NCBI GenBank assembly: GCA_018105865.1
Contig: CM030833.1
Location: 13,338,381-13,402,380, forward strand
Origin: Metaphire vulgaris
Lineage: Eukaryota; Annelida; Clitellata; Crassiclitellata; Megascolecidae
DNA length: 64,000 nucleotides
Direction: 5' to 3'
Notes under the pieces: generated by a model
Told to the model about the DNA's origin: nothing
Database searches by the model: none
What the model saw: the letters and a program-made list of their open reading frames with translations, nothing else
Program-made: the position numbers and the translations under genes
Shown here: piece after piece, positions 1-27,249 of the stretch
Numbering within the stretch: position 1 is the stretch's first letter
Layout of the letters: each line of letters begins with the position of its first letter

Positions 1-250
1 CTAATAAATAAAAATCTAATAAATAAAAAATAAAATAATTAAATAAAACAATAATAATAAACTAATGTAATAAAATGAATAATAATAATAAAATAGCAAA
101 ATAAATAGTTTAAAATATTAAATAAATAATAAAAATAAATAATAATAATAAATAAAATAACAAAAATATATGAAAAATTAAATTGAATTAAGATAAATAA
201 AAAACAAATAAGAATACAATAAAATAATGAGAAATAATAATAAAAAGCAA
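1..250. repeat. AT-rich simple sequence (AATAAT/AATAAA-like)
   Basis: Nearly pure A/T with short AATAAT and AAATAAA runs and no stable period. No gene visible. Confidence 0.8.
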
Positions 251-704
251 TAGCGCCAAACAGTTTGCTGAGTTCGTCTTTTGTTTTGTTCTGTCGTAAG
301 TCATAACTTTATCAATACCATAAAAAACTGATTGATTGCAGAAATACCAAGCACTGAACCAAACAGATATTTCAAACTGTAAGCTGCTGGTCCTTATGTT
401 GTCAAAACAAACTTAAACTTGAATAGTTTTCCAATATAAACTGCTGCGGCAAGATGTGGAGCACTTAATTAATGGACCGTGTTATCCCGTGTCGCCGCCT
501 GGTGAACGTTTTGGAAAATAAGTCTCCCATTATAGGCAAGGGCTTCCCTAACGTTTTCGAACTGTGCGAGTACATTCAGCGGCTTTGTAACATGCCGCGA
601 CCCATGTCAACTAAAATGGGATAAAACACTAATCATTCTAATATACCCTAAGCCGTGTATGGAGGATTGCAGACATATATTTCTTAAAACCTAAACCTTT
701 CAAG

Positions 705-862
705 CAGTGTTTAATCTAGACTCTGGACTCCGGGGGAGGGGAACTGCTAAGGCCGGGGAAGTCAGCTAGGGGCTGCTGTTAGTTGATGTAGTATACCAAA
801 ATTTCCGGGGAAAGGGCAATTCCCGTCATTCTACCCGTAAACGGCCTATAGATTAAACCCTT
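705..862. mobile_element. hAT-like MITE, family CAGTGTTTAATCTAG
   Basis: Starts CAGTGTTTAATCTAG and ends GATTAAACCCTT. An exact 8-bp TSD CTTTCAAG lies at 697-704 and 863-870. G-rich interior shared with 24344 and 54156. No coding capacity. Confidence 0.8.
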
Positions 863-870
863 CTTTCAAG

Positions 871-1632
871 GTTTGTGACACTGCTATATTGGTTGGAAAA
901 TGGCACTTTTGAATCTAGCTTCGCGCACCCGGGCCCGGCCGGCCCGCAACCCACTAGACTGAATCATGCGACCCACTTTGGGGTCGCGACCCACAGTTTC
1001 GGAAACACTGGTCTATAATAATATTAATAATTGTAATAATACCGATTCTTCCAAATTAAGCAGCTGAAGACAATATGAAGGCGTCTTGCGAGCTCAGAGT
1101 TCCAGAGTTATTCCTAGTTCAATGATCTAATTATTTCTGTCTTCGCGTGGTACGTCGTTCAGAAATTCGTCCGCCTAGCTACTACATCACACATCAAATA
1201 GTCCTAAAACTCCCAAGGCCGTTACACGCAAATTTTAAAATATTTGAGTTCATAATACCTATTTTGATAATACGTTTATTTTTTAGTAGGTTATGTTTGC
1301 ATTTTGAAAATATATTTGATGCGTTAACCGGTGACTCGTGCGACCGAATCACAACCCTGTCTGTGGCTGTGGGATTGAGCGAGATACCTAAGCGAGGCAT
1401 TGTTAAAAGCAGATAGAAGATTAATTTCTGTTTCTTTTGAAAATCGTGTAAGTTATTCTTTTAAAATTTGACCAGACTTAATCGGAAATTATTTGGCAAA
1501 AGAAGCAGCGTTTTAATGGCTTTTGATGGCTTATTTTTAAAAACATTTTATGGCTCTGTTCTATTAACGGCGGTGGCTGATCGCATCCGATCAATCAAGA
1601 TTGATGGTGCCACTATCATAATGCCCAGGGCA
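871..1632. other. Non-coding flank with old repeat debris
   Basis: Contains a GGGGTCGCGACCCACAG block (about 980-1000), typical of the right end of CAGNGGTTCTC hAT elements, with no left end. From about 1580 to 1632 it holds a LINE-tail sequence also present near 26315. No gene seen. Confidence 0.5.
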
Positions 1633-2010
1633 CAGTATCGTCATTTCACACTTTTCTTGAGGTAGCGAGATAATTTTTTTGCAAATTTTAGGCAATTTTT
1701 GCAAATTTTAGGCAATTTTTGCAAATTTTAGGCATTTTTGCAAATTTTAGGCAATTTTTACCAATTTTTGCAATTTTGGGGCCAATTCTGGCAAATTTGC
1801 AAATTTTTTTATATTTTTGGCAAATTTTTGCAATATTTTGCACATTAATACATTATAAATTATTTTTTCATTTCCTTGGGGGGGCCACGGCCCTTCCCAG
1901 CCGCCCCCAAATGACGCCCCTGCCAGGGCATCAGCCGATGGCACACCAAATCCAAATTGAATTAGAGCCAGGTCAAGCCAGAAAGATCCGTCATCTAGTA
2001 ATTAGCCAAT
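1584..2010 (-). mobile_element. LINE 3'-tail fragment interrupted by a MITE
   Basis: The segments flanking 1633-1922 (CACTATCATAATGCCCAGGG to the left, CATCAGCCGATGGCACACC to the right) are contiguous at 26318-26370. There they form the tail of a reverse-strand LINE, so this is the same tail split by the MITE insertion. Confidence 0.75.
1633..1922. mobile_element. hAT MITE, family CAGGGGCGTCATTT
   Basis: Exact 8-bp TSD CCAGGGCA at 1625-1632 and 1923-1930. Ends are CAGTATCGTCATTT and AAATGACGCCCCTG. The interior has 4-5 tandem copies of an 18-20 bp unit (GCAAATTTTAGGCAATTTTT) at about 1680-1760. The same family lies inverted at 53205-53422. Confidence 0.88.
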
Positions 2011-3669
2011 CTTTTGCGCTGTGTGGTACAGGCACTACACGCTTTAACAAAATTTTGTTTTTGCATATTTACTTTTAATCCAATGAAGAAATAATCTAAT
2101 TTTCAATCATTTATTGAATACTGGACATTGGTGATTGATGATTATTTGTTTGACATCTTCGTTTGGTCTTAACTTTTCAGGTTGTTAATTGTGAGATTAT
2201 ACCTTGTAAAGCTGTCTAGTTGCTATAGTGTTTTATGGAAGTAAGGTAACTGTTATATAGCACCAGCATAGAACTTGGCGCAGTACATATACTCATCCAA
2301 TCAGGTTCACTTTGTGATCTTTATCCAGGTAATCTGAAGTAATATTGCTGGCATATTATATTCAGTCGAATGACTTTACAGTGCCTCTATAATACAGTAA
2401 TGTTGGACATATTGGCTATGGCGCTTCAAAGTCTGAGCTGTTCAAGATATGTTCTAGATCTTGAGATGGGCTGAAAGGGTGAATGGACAGTGTATAGCAG
2501 ATATGCCTTATTATGAAGCAGGAGTATTTATGAATGTGATCTGAACTTTGGAAATGATTTTTGGATAAGGTTTAAGTTTGTGGAATTCAATGCATTAGAG
2601 TGTAAAAATAGGCCTAGTCACCTAAGTGTATCAGTGCGCCTGGAGCGTAGGCTTGGTCTGAAGGTAATAGAGATGGACCAGTTGGACAGAAGTAGCGGGG
2701 ATGGGGATAGGCAGTATGGTGCGTCGTTTGTGTTGATAATTTGTAAAGCACGGAGGTCACAATGCATTTACATGGAGCTGTAACGATGCCTTCTTTATAA
2801 CGTCTGATTAATGCATACTAGTTAAGTCGGTTGATCTTTGAGGTCATTACACTTAAAACATACAGATTTCGTAGTGTTTTTTAAGTCTTGGAGTATTTTG
2901 CTTATTTCTCATCCTCAGGCATATTACATAAGATTAAGATTTTTACACACAAGCGCTCCTTTTTCTATTAATCATTTACCAGTGCTGCAGTTGATACATT
3001 GTGATTCTGTTTACATTGAACTCTGTGAACTTGAACCTTTAATTGTAACATTGATTTCTGATTTGAGAAAGACTGAGAAGGTACTAGGCTGCGCCTCGTT
3101 TTTTACCACCGCCCTTTTGCGAGTAAGGCTGAGTTGACCTTAGGGGCTCCAGTGGTGCTTGAACCATTCCGTCAGTGTGCCTATGCAGCATGTAACCATT
3201 TCTGCCATCTTCTCTTGACTTGATCTTTGTAGTTTAGAAGCAGCTATGTAACCAGTGTTTTTTCTTCAGAAATTCTGCATTTGGAATACTTTTTATTGTT
3301 AGTTTGTGTGACAACTGAGGATGCAATAAAATAACAAAATTCCACTTATTAGAATTGAAAGATATCATATTTTCACTATTGAAGCAAGCAGCCATGTTCA
3401 TTAACCTGTGTATGTGTGACAAAATAGCTGATGTTTACTTTTGCAAAATCAGGCATATAACAGACAGGTTATACACGTAAAAATATTAAATGCTGGATAA
3501 ACATTTAATTGAATTTTTTATGGTCTTAATGTTGTGGTCAGAACTGATTTAAAAGATATGCAGTGACTGAAGGACAGAGCTATCTTTATTTAGTAGTTTG
3601 AATCGGTTTTTCGTGTCGACTTATTGTGTTTTAATAGTAGTTTAATGTTGTTTGTTTTCTCATTTTCAG
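2011..3669 (+). other. AT-rich sequence upstream of the Imp start
   Basis: No RRM1-like exon, CpG island or TATA-led promoter was recognised. It may hold an intron or 5' UTR of the Imp transcript, since a splice acceptor lies at 3668-3669. Confidence 0.4.
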
Positions 3670-3676
3670 TTTTATT

Positions 3677-19270
<15,594 letters not shown>

Positions 19271-20285
19271 TCTTAGTCATCAATTGATCAAACAGACACA
19301 GAGTAAAGAAATGCTGAAAAATATCAGGAACTGAGAATTTAACAAAGATGAAAAATGGAAAAGTTGAGAGTGCTGTGGGTGTTAAGTTGTTCGACTGGAT
19401 TCAGTATTAAGTTTCTGAGGCTGAATATATACGAGATATATGCATATTTGTTGCGTATAGCTTTATATATCTGCCCATACATTATATATATATATACTTA
19501 ATATATATATATATATGTATACATTCGTTTTGTATACTCTTGTGCATATTGCACCTTTGTATACAAGATGTTACTTATAACCTGAAGTATAAAGAACTTC
19601 AAAATGCAGTTACACATTTGCTGGACTGGCATTTTTATATGCATGGAGTGCATTAATGTGCATCTTAGATATATTTTATGTGATAGTTTTTTTGAACACA
19701 GCAGTTTTATTTTTGGCCATTTTATGTTAATTTATATACATACATTACAGCAAACATTCATGTTTTATAGTTGTCGATATGTTGTTTGTTGCAAAATATC
19801 TATATATTTTCCATAATGTATGTATTTAAAATTACAGAAATTTTGTGTTGGCAGAGAAATTTGATTAATTGCACATGAGTGTGGAGTAACTTGTCATCAG
19901 AGGTTGTTGTGTTACCATGTCTTTAGTTTCAGGAGTGATATTGGTATCATGTGATCTTGATGTTTGTGCATTAGATCTTATTTATTTCGTCACTAAGTTG
20001 ACAACCTGCATTTCATGTAACTAGTTTTGATGATTCTACATGAAGATTGAAGACGTCAAGATTATGCACATACATGTATATTTTGTGGTTATTTTATTAT
20101 ACAAATTTTGCATATAATTTATACCATTATGTATGTGTTTGTTATACAATGCAGTTGTAACAATTTTGTTTTGTGTTCATGTTTCGTCTACACGAAAGAG
20201 GATATGACTAATTGAAGAGAAGGCAAGAACTGAATTTTGCAAAAGCAATTTTGTATATGGCTTTGATCTTTGATTGCTGTTATAT

Positions 20286-20817
20286 GGACTTTTCATCTCC
20301 AGACCTTTTATCAGCAGGACTATTCATCTAGAAACTAATAAATGTGTAGAAAAGGAGGTAGGTATGGGACCAGCCTTTTATTACTTATTCCAAAAATCAT
20401 ATTTTCCGACCCCCTCACACCTGTAGCACTCCGTGAGAAAATAATTGTGTTAAAATCTAATTGCCTAATTTCAACCCATCTTCTCAAATTGTTGGCTTGA
20501 TTTCTATCTGTCTCACTGTGGTGCAGCCTTGCTCGTATCTGTTCAGAATTCAAAATGTATATATTATTATTTATTATGTGCCACCTCACCCCCACCTTTG
20601 CTCTTTCATCCAAATTTCCTAGCAACCTATGCCTCTTGAAATCTAATTTGTATATTGTCTTGGTTTCTGTTATAAACAATTAAACATTTCCTATATAGTA
20701 TATAATTTTATATGGTAATATTAAAAAATTCTTTTGCTTAATATTATGCTTCATATATTTTACTTTTCTTGTATTTAATAATTCACTGAGATAAAGGACT
20801 GGAGATGAAAAGTCCTA
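20286..20817. mobile_element. Inverted-repeat unit in the Imp 3' UTR (first)
   Basis: GGACTTTTCATCTCCAG at 20287-20303 is repeated inverted at 20799-20815; the arms are about 26 bp with few mismatches. The interior has a 114-codon minus-strand frame (20335-20679) without a recognised domain. Probably a MITE; the TSD is unclear. Confidence 0.6.
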
Positions 20818-20822
20818 AGATT

Positions 20823-21064
20823 TAGCTTGTATAAAATGAGACCCTTGTAAAATTCATTTAAACCTAATGATGTACCATACATTTGCTAATAAATTTCAAT
20901 TCAGCATCCAAAAACCACTTGTCACCTAGGTGTTACACCAATCACAATGTTATTACTCTGGTCAATGCAACTTGTGACAATAGCATGTCAGCAATCAATT
21001 TCAAGGACTTTTAATTATTGTGGTTAAATGAATTTACAAGGGTCTCATTTTGTACGACAAGCTA
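20823..21064. mobile_element. Inverted-repeat unit in the Imp 3' UTR (second)
   Basis: Arms of about 40 bp: AAAATGAGACCCTTGTAAA with TTCATTTAA at 20832-20861, and the complement at 21022-21055; outer ends AGCTTGT and ACAAGCT. About 160 bp separate the arms. In an RNA the arms would form a long hairpin. Confidence 0.75.
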
Positions 21065-21939
21065 TTATAGTTTATTTTTTGATATCTTGTTGGCAGCTTT
21101 TTGTTACTATTTTGCAAGTGAAGAATGCACCGGAGGAATGGACAAAAGTTGGGTGCATGCAATTTTATAGGAAAAAAGTGAGGAAAAATCTGCATATTAT
21201 AAATATTGCATGGTATGAAAAGTGTAACTGCCTTTCAATGCGTTATCACTGATTTGCAAACTGCTGTGAATTTTTTCCTTCTGGTTATTAGTAGGTCGTG
21301 CTTGTACTGAATTTGTATGTTGCAAACCTTCTTCTCCATAGTTTGGGAGAAACTAAATGTACTAAAATTTCATGTCTCCATGGAGGTTTTATTTGGAAAC
21401 TGCTTTGCAAATATGTTTTATTTTTTTCAAAAATGTGAAGATGTGAGTTTTTGGTGATCTTTCTGGCATCTTCTCTGACAAATTCCTTTGAGCATGCAAC
21501 ACATTTTGCTGCAGAATCTGTTGATGCTGATGAATGAATTTGTTTCTTTAGTCAAAGTAACATTTTTAAAGCTAATTTGTAATTTTGGGCTTTCGGTTTA
21601 GATTGCTTTCACAGTTCTGCATGGCCAAAACTATTACCTATGGCAGTGTTCTGTTTATTTTGCTGTTCTTCTATGAGAAACGTTTGGATCTTACTTCGAG
21701 TATGGCAAATAATTCTTGAGGTAGTAACAAAGCAGCTCATACATGTATATTGTACATCACCACCACCTTTCACCTCCAGCTACCTTTCTTTATAGCAGAA
21801 CATGAGCTATGTGAACTTCTCTTGTATTTCTATGAAACCAAAAACATTCTGACTATATTATAATCAGTATAGTGATTGACTTCATATGTACATCAAAACA
21901 TTGTTACAACATACTTGGCAGGTCTGTAAAATTTAATAC

Positions 21940-22066
21940 ATTATATCTAAGGTGCGTTATATCCAAAACCATCCAATACAGTACTGCTTCGTGTGGGACC
22001 GTACATTTCAGTATGTTATAGCCGAGGATTTGTTATAACCAAGTTCGTTGTAACAAAGTTCTACTG
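21940..22066. mobile_element. pogo/Tigger-like element end
   Basis: The right side reads, reversed, CAGTAGAACTTTGTTACAAC then GAACTTGGTTATAACAAATC, typical of pogo-type MITE ends; TA follows at 22067. The matching left end was not found. Confidence 0.5.
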
Positions 22067-24264
22067 TAACTTGGCTTGCAATAGTTTTGATTTTAAATTA
22101 GTTGTTGTGGTCTTGGTTTTCAACTTAATTTCGTTAATATTTGCTGAGAAATTCCCACTTCAGAACTGGCGTGTTTCTCGTCATATTTTTGTGGCGGTTC
22201 ATATCAAGATTTTGCTTATTACTATTGTTTCGTTAAAATTACTACCATTATTTTAATGTCACATTGCAAATGCTCTTTTGAAATGTTGATATTTGCTTTT
22301 ATTGTTCTGATGTTCTTTTGAAGTGGTTAGAGTAAGTAAGTAGTGACTTTCATCCCATTAGGTTGCTTGGACAAAATTCTATTTCGACCATATAAACATT
22401 AATACTAGCTGTTCTTTTGTGTTTAATCTGTTTAGTGTGTAATCCTGATTTTAGTGAATATCCAAGTAAATAATTTAAAATCAGTTTGGTATAATTTTAA
22501 TATATGATGTTACTTAAATATTTAATTATTTATGAATGCTTGAGCCATGAAATTTTCCTGTTTCACAAACACAGTTGCTGTGCCACTTTGATATGAATTT
22601 TTTGGATGTATTATCTTAGTTGTGAACATTGCTAGTGAAAATATTTCTATTTTAGACATTGGCTGCACTGTTAGACCACCACTGTCTGCTTCAGCTCGTT
22701 TCACAAATAGTGTCAGAGGACTATTTTTGTTAAAGAAGATGTTATGAGGCTGTTTCTTAATTACAATTTTGATCAGTTACATTAAATGCTTGCAATTATG
22801 TATTTCTGCTTTGCAATATGTTAGTTGTGATGTTAACTTTGTAGTAGTCTTATTAGTTAGTTATAACAATAGATGTATAATTATTGGTTACTTGCTTACC
22901 TAATTAATGGTAATAGTTTATGTTTGACAGTTTTTAATTAATAGTGATTGTATTATTGACTTATGAAAGTTTCTCAGATTTTCAATTTATTTAGGCTTAT
23001 GGTTGGCTGTTCAGTAATTTAGCCGATCAGATATTTAAACAATTTGTGCATTTTAAGAGTTTTGCTTGAGGAAACATGGGATGTTTTGTGGTCAGTTTAC
23101 TAACTTCATATATTTTCCATATTGGTTAAGGGCTATTTAATGATATTAACTAAGTCATTTTAAATATTGAATTTGTTTATTGCAAAAGCTTGATTGTCAG
23201 AATTTTGACTGGGTTAAAAAGTTTAGAATTGTGCCTAAATATCATATTTGGTTCAAGTTTGAAAGTCTGCTTTTGATGGATTTTGAATTTTCTGTAGGTC
23301 CAGTTTTTGTGTTAATTTGTTGTACTACTAGCTTTGTTTCATTTTTAAAATAAGAGTTTCAAACACAGGTTCTAGAGACTATCCACAATGAAGTGTGCTA
23401 GATAGCGTCAGTATTCTCTTCCATGTCTGTTTGCTTACAAATTAATTTGCAAACTTTACTGTCTTGTGCTATTCTAAGATTTTCTTTGGCATGTTCCATC
23501 ACTTCACACTCTAGTTTGGATAGTTCTGGAACTTGTTTTTGAGTTGGGGCTGGTGAGATTGGATCAATTGCTGATTAATTATTTGGTGGGCAGTAGAGTT
23601 TTGGGGGACTTTGTATTAAAACCTAAATTTGAGTCTTGTTAGTAATTGTCTAAAATGCCTCAAGCAGTAGGAACCAATTAGAATGTGTCTAATGTTACAA
23701 ATTTTGTGGAAGCATGATTGAAATATTTAGCATCCAAAATCAAGTGTATGGTCCCAATGAATTGTCTATTTGGTTTCTACTGTAGATTAACTCTTACTTA
23801 GTTGCCTATATTGAAATACTTCTTGTGTTAGTGCATGCCTGTCTGGTTGTAGCTCCTAAGTACAATTTTGCTTCTTTCCTGCTTGTATTTTTAGCATTTG
23901 GTTTTCTTGACAGCAATTTTAACTCACCTAATGCAATAGTTTAACTTGGTAGTTATGGAGACGAGACACCACGGTTGTTAGAAAATGAGCGACGCCAGTC
24001 TCGTGACCAACTGTTGACCTGCTTCACCATTTCTAACAACCTGAGCAATGGTGCATGCTCATTGTTACAATATTGCCTACGAGCATTGCTTAGTACATAC
24101 GGTTTGATATAACATCGTACCTCTCTGTTGCAGTTGACGCCTGTTTCTTCTGATGTTTTGAGGACTAATGCAACATGATTCTATACTTGTTATACTGCTG
24201 GCAGGTTACAATATTGTCGCTGATTTAAGAACTTTAGCCTCAAGGAACTCCTTTTCTGCCATGC

Positions 24265-24310
24265 AATAAATTATTGTAAATGGTGAATGAGTTGTTGTTT
24301 TGTGTATTCT
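24265..24310 (+). terminator. Candidate distal polyadenylation site of Imp
   Basis: AATAAA at 24265-24270 is followed 17-35 nt later by a GT-rich stretch (GTTGTTGTTTTGTGTATT), the classic order of signal, cleavage zone and downstream element. It lies just before the first transposon of the distal compartment. Confidence 0.5.
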
Positions 24311-24686
24311 AAATTCGTGAAAGATTTTGCTTATGCTGGGAGACAGTGTTTAATCTGGACTCTGGGGAAAATTGACAAGGTGGGGGGGGAGTCGGCTAGG
24401 GAGCTGCTGTTAGTTGATGTAGTATGCCAAAATTTCCAGGGGGAATTTGAAATGTCTGGGGGAAAGGGCAGTTTCCCGGAAACGGCCTAGATCAGGGTCT
24501 CCAACTCAAGTCAGCTGGCTGGCCGCATTGGGCCACAGATCCAATGTCGCAGGCCGCACATGATTACAAGTACCGGTAATACCTTGGTCTAGGACTAAGT
24601 AATTAACAGTGTACATTGCAAATGTAGGTAAAGAACACAATATGAAACATAGCATTATACATTGCTATTTATTCTTGTTCTATGTC

Positions 24687-25009
24687 CAGGGATATTTCTA
24701 GGATTGTGAATTTGGGGGGTGTCGACCTCAAATTGGGGAAGGGGTGTCCGGAGCTAAGTAGTATGCATTTAGTATGCATACCATTGTCGCATTACCAAAT
24801 TTGGGGATGTCGACCTCAAATTTGGGGGGGGTGTAAAAATATCTCTATCAGTGGCGGCTCTAGGATTTGGCAAGTGGGATGGCAACTTCTAATCATAGGG
24901 GGCAACCATTTGTTGTTTAATGTATATAGCATTAAGTATAGGGTCCCAACTGGGGGCCAGGCTCTCAATAGGGGGCACTGGCCCCCCCCCGGTGGAGCCG
25001 CCACTGCTG
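24687..25009. mobile_element. hAT MITE inserted in 24493 element
   Basis: Starts CAGGGATATTTCTAGG; exact 8-bp TSD TCTATGTC at 24679-24686 and 25010-25017. The right part has GGGTGTAAAAATATC, and is interrupted by the 24849 element. Ends of the same family occur at 37937-38091. Confidence 0.7.
24849..25006. mobile_element. hAT MITE, family CAGTGGCGGCTCC, innermost
   Basis: Ends CAGTGGCGGCTCTAGG and GTGGAGCCGCCACTG. Body shared with 41599, 43112 and 45095 (GGCAACTTCTAATCAT, CCATTTGTTGTTTAATGTAT). TSD 6/8. Confidence 0.85.
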
Positions 25010-25395
25010 TCTATGTCCTTGTGGATAAGTAAGCAATTTGGCAATCTTCTAGTCCTAAAAATAACGGTAATAACCGGTCGTATAGGCTATAGCTAAAATT
25101 GTTATTTTCCCAAACTCGGTGGCGGGCCGGATGAAACTGCCCCGTGGGCCGGATCCGGCCGGCGGGCCGCCAGTTGGACAACCCTGGCCTAGAATAAACC
25201 CTACTGAGACAGGAAGATGGCAGAAGTGGTTACACGCACATTGGGCAGGCACCATCAGAGAAGGTGTTCAAGCCCGGTAAGAGCCGCTGAAGTCGATTCA
25301 GGCTTACTCGGTAGAGGGCGATTGTAACATAAAATGAGCAACGCTCAGTTGCGAAGTAAAGCGCGAACTTAGCCAGTTGGCAGACAGTTGCCTAG

Positions 25396-25520
25396 GTTAA
25401 TGGCGTATGCCAAAGAGACCGGAGACGGCGGAGAGGCAGCCGCCAAGGCTAACCCCGCTGAAATGCTTGGGAATGGGTTAATGGCGTATGCCAAAGAGAC
25501 CGGAGACGGCGGAGAGCAGC
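25396..25520. repeat. 80-bp tandem duplication
   Basis: About 40 bp starting GGTTAATGGCGTATGCCAAA is repeated without change 80 bp downstream (GAGACCGGAGACGGCGGAGA follows in both). Confidence 0.85.
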
Positions 25521-26180
25521 GCCGGCCCCAACGCTTGAAATCGGGCTTAGGAAAACTACTGTTTACTTATTTTGCAATGACGGAAGAACACCTATAGTGC
25601 CCCATATTTTTATTCTTAAAATATGGAAATTGGCGTAAATTTGTCGTCACTATCAATGAAAGTGGAACTTGTAGGCTATAAGCAGTAGGCCTACCTGGTA
25701 ATGGTTTATGGTTCTAGGCACAGTATAGGCCTACAGCGATGATGACGTTTCTAGTGACTGTCAAACCGAATGCACAGAACGGTAAAAGGTTGTAAGACAA
25801 CTTTAGGCAGTTAAACTTGCCATTGGTTTCAGATACAGCCTCTTGCCTGTGCAATTCTCACATTCTATTGCGACAAACGAGCGAAAAATTAGACATCGGC
25901 TCTCAGAATCACAGTCAAATGGGTTGTCAATGTCTTATCTCTTGACGCCTTTAAACCAGTAATTACCTCTGAACGAAATTCGGTTCGTTGTCTTCTCCTG
26001 TCTTAATAAGCACAGTGCCGACGTCTCGATGCAAGTTATTCTGCCCTCTCGAGGAATGCTAATTTTAGCAAGCAAACGTATTTGTGGCAAACGCGTCCTG
26101 TCTCTTGCTGGGTTTTCGCTAAGTGGCGCCGCTGCGCTTTAGAATTTGAAAGGAATGGTTGCATTCGGAATATAATACTG
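25521..26180. other. Non-coding sequence, nothing recognised
   Basis: No ORF with family features, no element with clear ends. Scattered GTAGGCCTA words, which recur through the distal half. Confidence 0.5.
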
Positions 26181-26184
26181 CAGC

Positions 26185-26217
26185 CACCTCTAGTCCTGCA
26201 GTGCAGGACTAGAGGTG
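26185..26217. repeat. Near-perfect palindrome
   Basis: CACCTCTAGTCCTGCA and its exact complement TGCAGGACTAGAGGTG are separated by one G. Confidence 0.95.
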
Positions 26218-26284
26218 CACAACATTTCATGCATTTTGACCCAGAGGTTGAGAAAATATAGACACTGAAACAGGGTAATACCAG

Positions 26285-27240
26285 TTTTATTCAATCAATC
26301 AATGAACTTCTATGGCGCCACTATCATAATGCCCAGGGCATCAGCCGATGGCGCACCAAATCAAAATTGAATAAATTCCAGGTCAAGCCTGAAAGATCAG
26401 TCAGAACAGCGGGGAGCAATTTAAGTTCTAACGGGGAGGATAAGCTAAGTCAGACAGTTATGTTTTAAGACCGGATCTGAAAAATGCTAAAGTGTTAGTT
26501 ATACGAAGTGATATTGGTAATGAATTCCAGAACCTAGGGCCACACACTGAGAAACAACTAGTGCCAATGACTGTGCGAGAATAAGGAACAGCAAATGAAA
26601 GTCCAGCCGAATACCTAGTGGAGTGATTAGTAGGCCGAGGGATCAGTCGCATCTTAAGGTTATTGGATTCATTAAATAACATGGTTTTATATATTAAAAA
26701 ACAGATTTTGTAATTAATTCGGCATTTGATAGGAAGCCAATGTTAGGATTATCTAGCTGGGGATATATGTTCAAAATTAGGAGTTTTGGATTTTACTCTA
26801 ATTAAAGAAGATTTTATTCTCTGGAGTTTCTGCATGTTTGAATTTGTGATGCCAAAAGCAGGGAATTGTAGGCCTAATAATGTAGGCGACTACTATAGAT
26901 AGCAATGCAATGGCTAGTTAAATAAGGATAGGTTTAGGAAGTAGATGTCTTTTGCGATAGAGTCCCCGAATATGATAATGAGAAATTTTGCAGAACGAAT
27001 AATTATGTGACTGGTGAAAGAGATGTAAGAATCGAATGTCACACAAAGGTATGAAAGGTTGCGAGCAGAAGTACATTTATAAACAACAGAGGAATTTCCT
27101 AGTGCAACAAATTTCAGAGATTCAAATATGGTCAATTGAGCTGAAGTACCTAATAGGCCTAGCAAGAACTCAGTTTTTGATGAGCTTAGAAGAAGTTTAT
27201 TTGAATCCATCCGTGATTGAATATTAGAGAAGGCAGTGGA
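26285..27240 (-). mobile_element. CR1/L2-like LINE, C-terminal ORF2 fragment
   Basis: Minus-strand translation gives LSSSKTEFLLGLLGTSAQL and YLCVTFDSYISFTSHI (about 27200-27010), then TRYSAGLSFAVPYSRTVIGT, FSVCGPRFWNSLPISLR and FFRSGLKT (26640-26460). This is the order and wording of the reverse-transcriptase tail of CR1/L2-type LINEs. Frameshifts and stops break it. The 3' tail (26285-26400) ends in a TCAATCAATCAATGAA repeat and matches 1584-2010. Confidence 0.85.
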
Positions 27241-27249
27241 TAAAGTCTC

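Larger units (their letters stand above)
19271..24290 (+). other. IGF2BP: Probable long 3' UTR of the Imp gene
   Basis: From the Imp stop onward the sequence is T-rich and AT-rich, with few CpGs and no credible exon, up to about 24.29 kb where repeat-dense DNA starts. A roughly 5 kb 3' UTR fits this gene family, which is known for long regulated 3' UTRs. Two long inverted repeats (20286-20817 and 20823-21064) and a pogo-like end (to 22066) lie inside. Alternative AATAAA signals occur at 20337 and 20888. RNA evidence is needed to fix the end. Confidence 0.55.
24493..25186. mobile_element. hAT element inserted in 24344 MITE
   Basis: Ends CAGGGTCTCCAACTCAAG and GCCAGTTGGACAACCCTG; TSD GCCTAGAT/GCCTAGAA (7/8). 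The ends carry GGCCGC/GGCCGG-rich blocks (hAT Charlie-like style). It is interrupted by 24687-25009. Confidence 0.75.
24344..25203. mobile_element. Outermost host MITE of a nested cluster
   Basis: Starts CAGTGTTTAATCTGG and, apart from the insertion at 24493-25186, runs to GGCCTAGAATAAACCCT. It is the same family as 705-862 and 54156-54347. The outer TSD is poor (CTGGGAGA / CTGAGACA). Confidence 0.7.

Noticed and set aside
24118..24123. TACCTC as a let-7 site in the Imp 3' UTR
   Set aside because: Only a 6-mer seed match; no 7- or 8-mer let-7 site was seen, so it is no better than chance in 5 kb.
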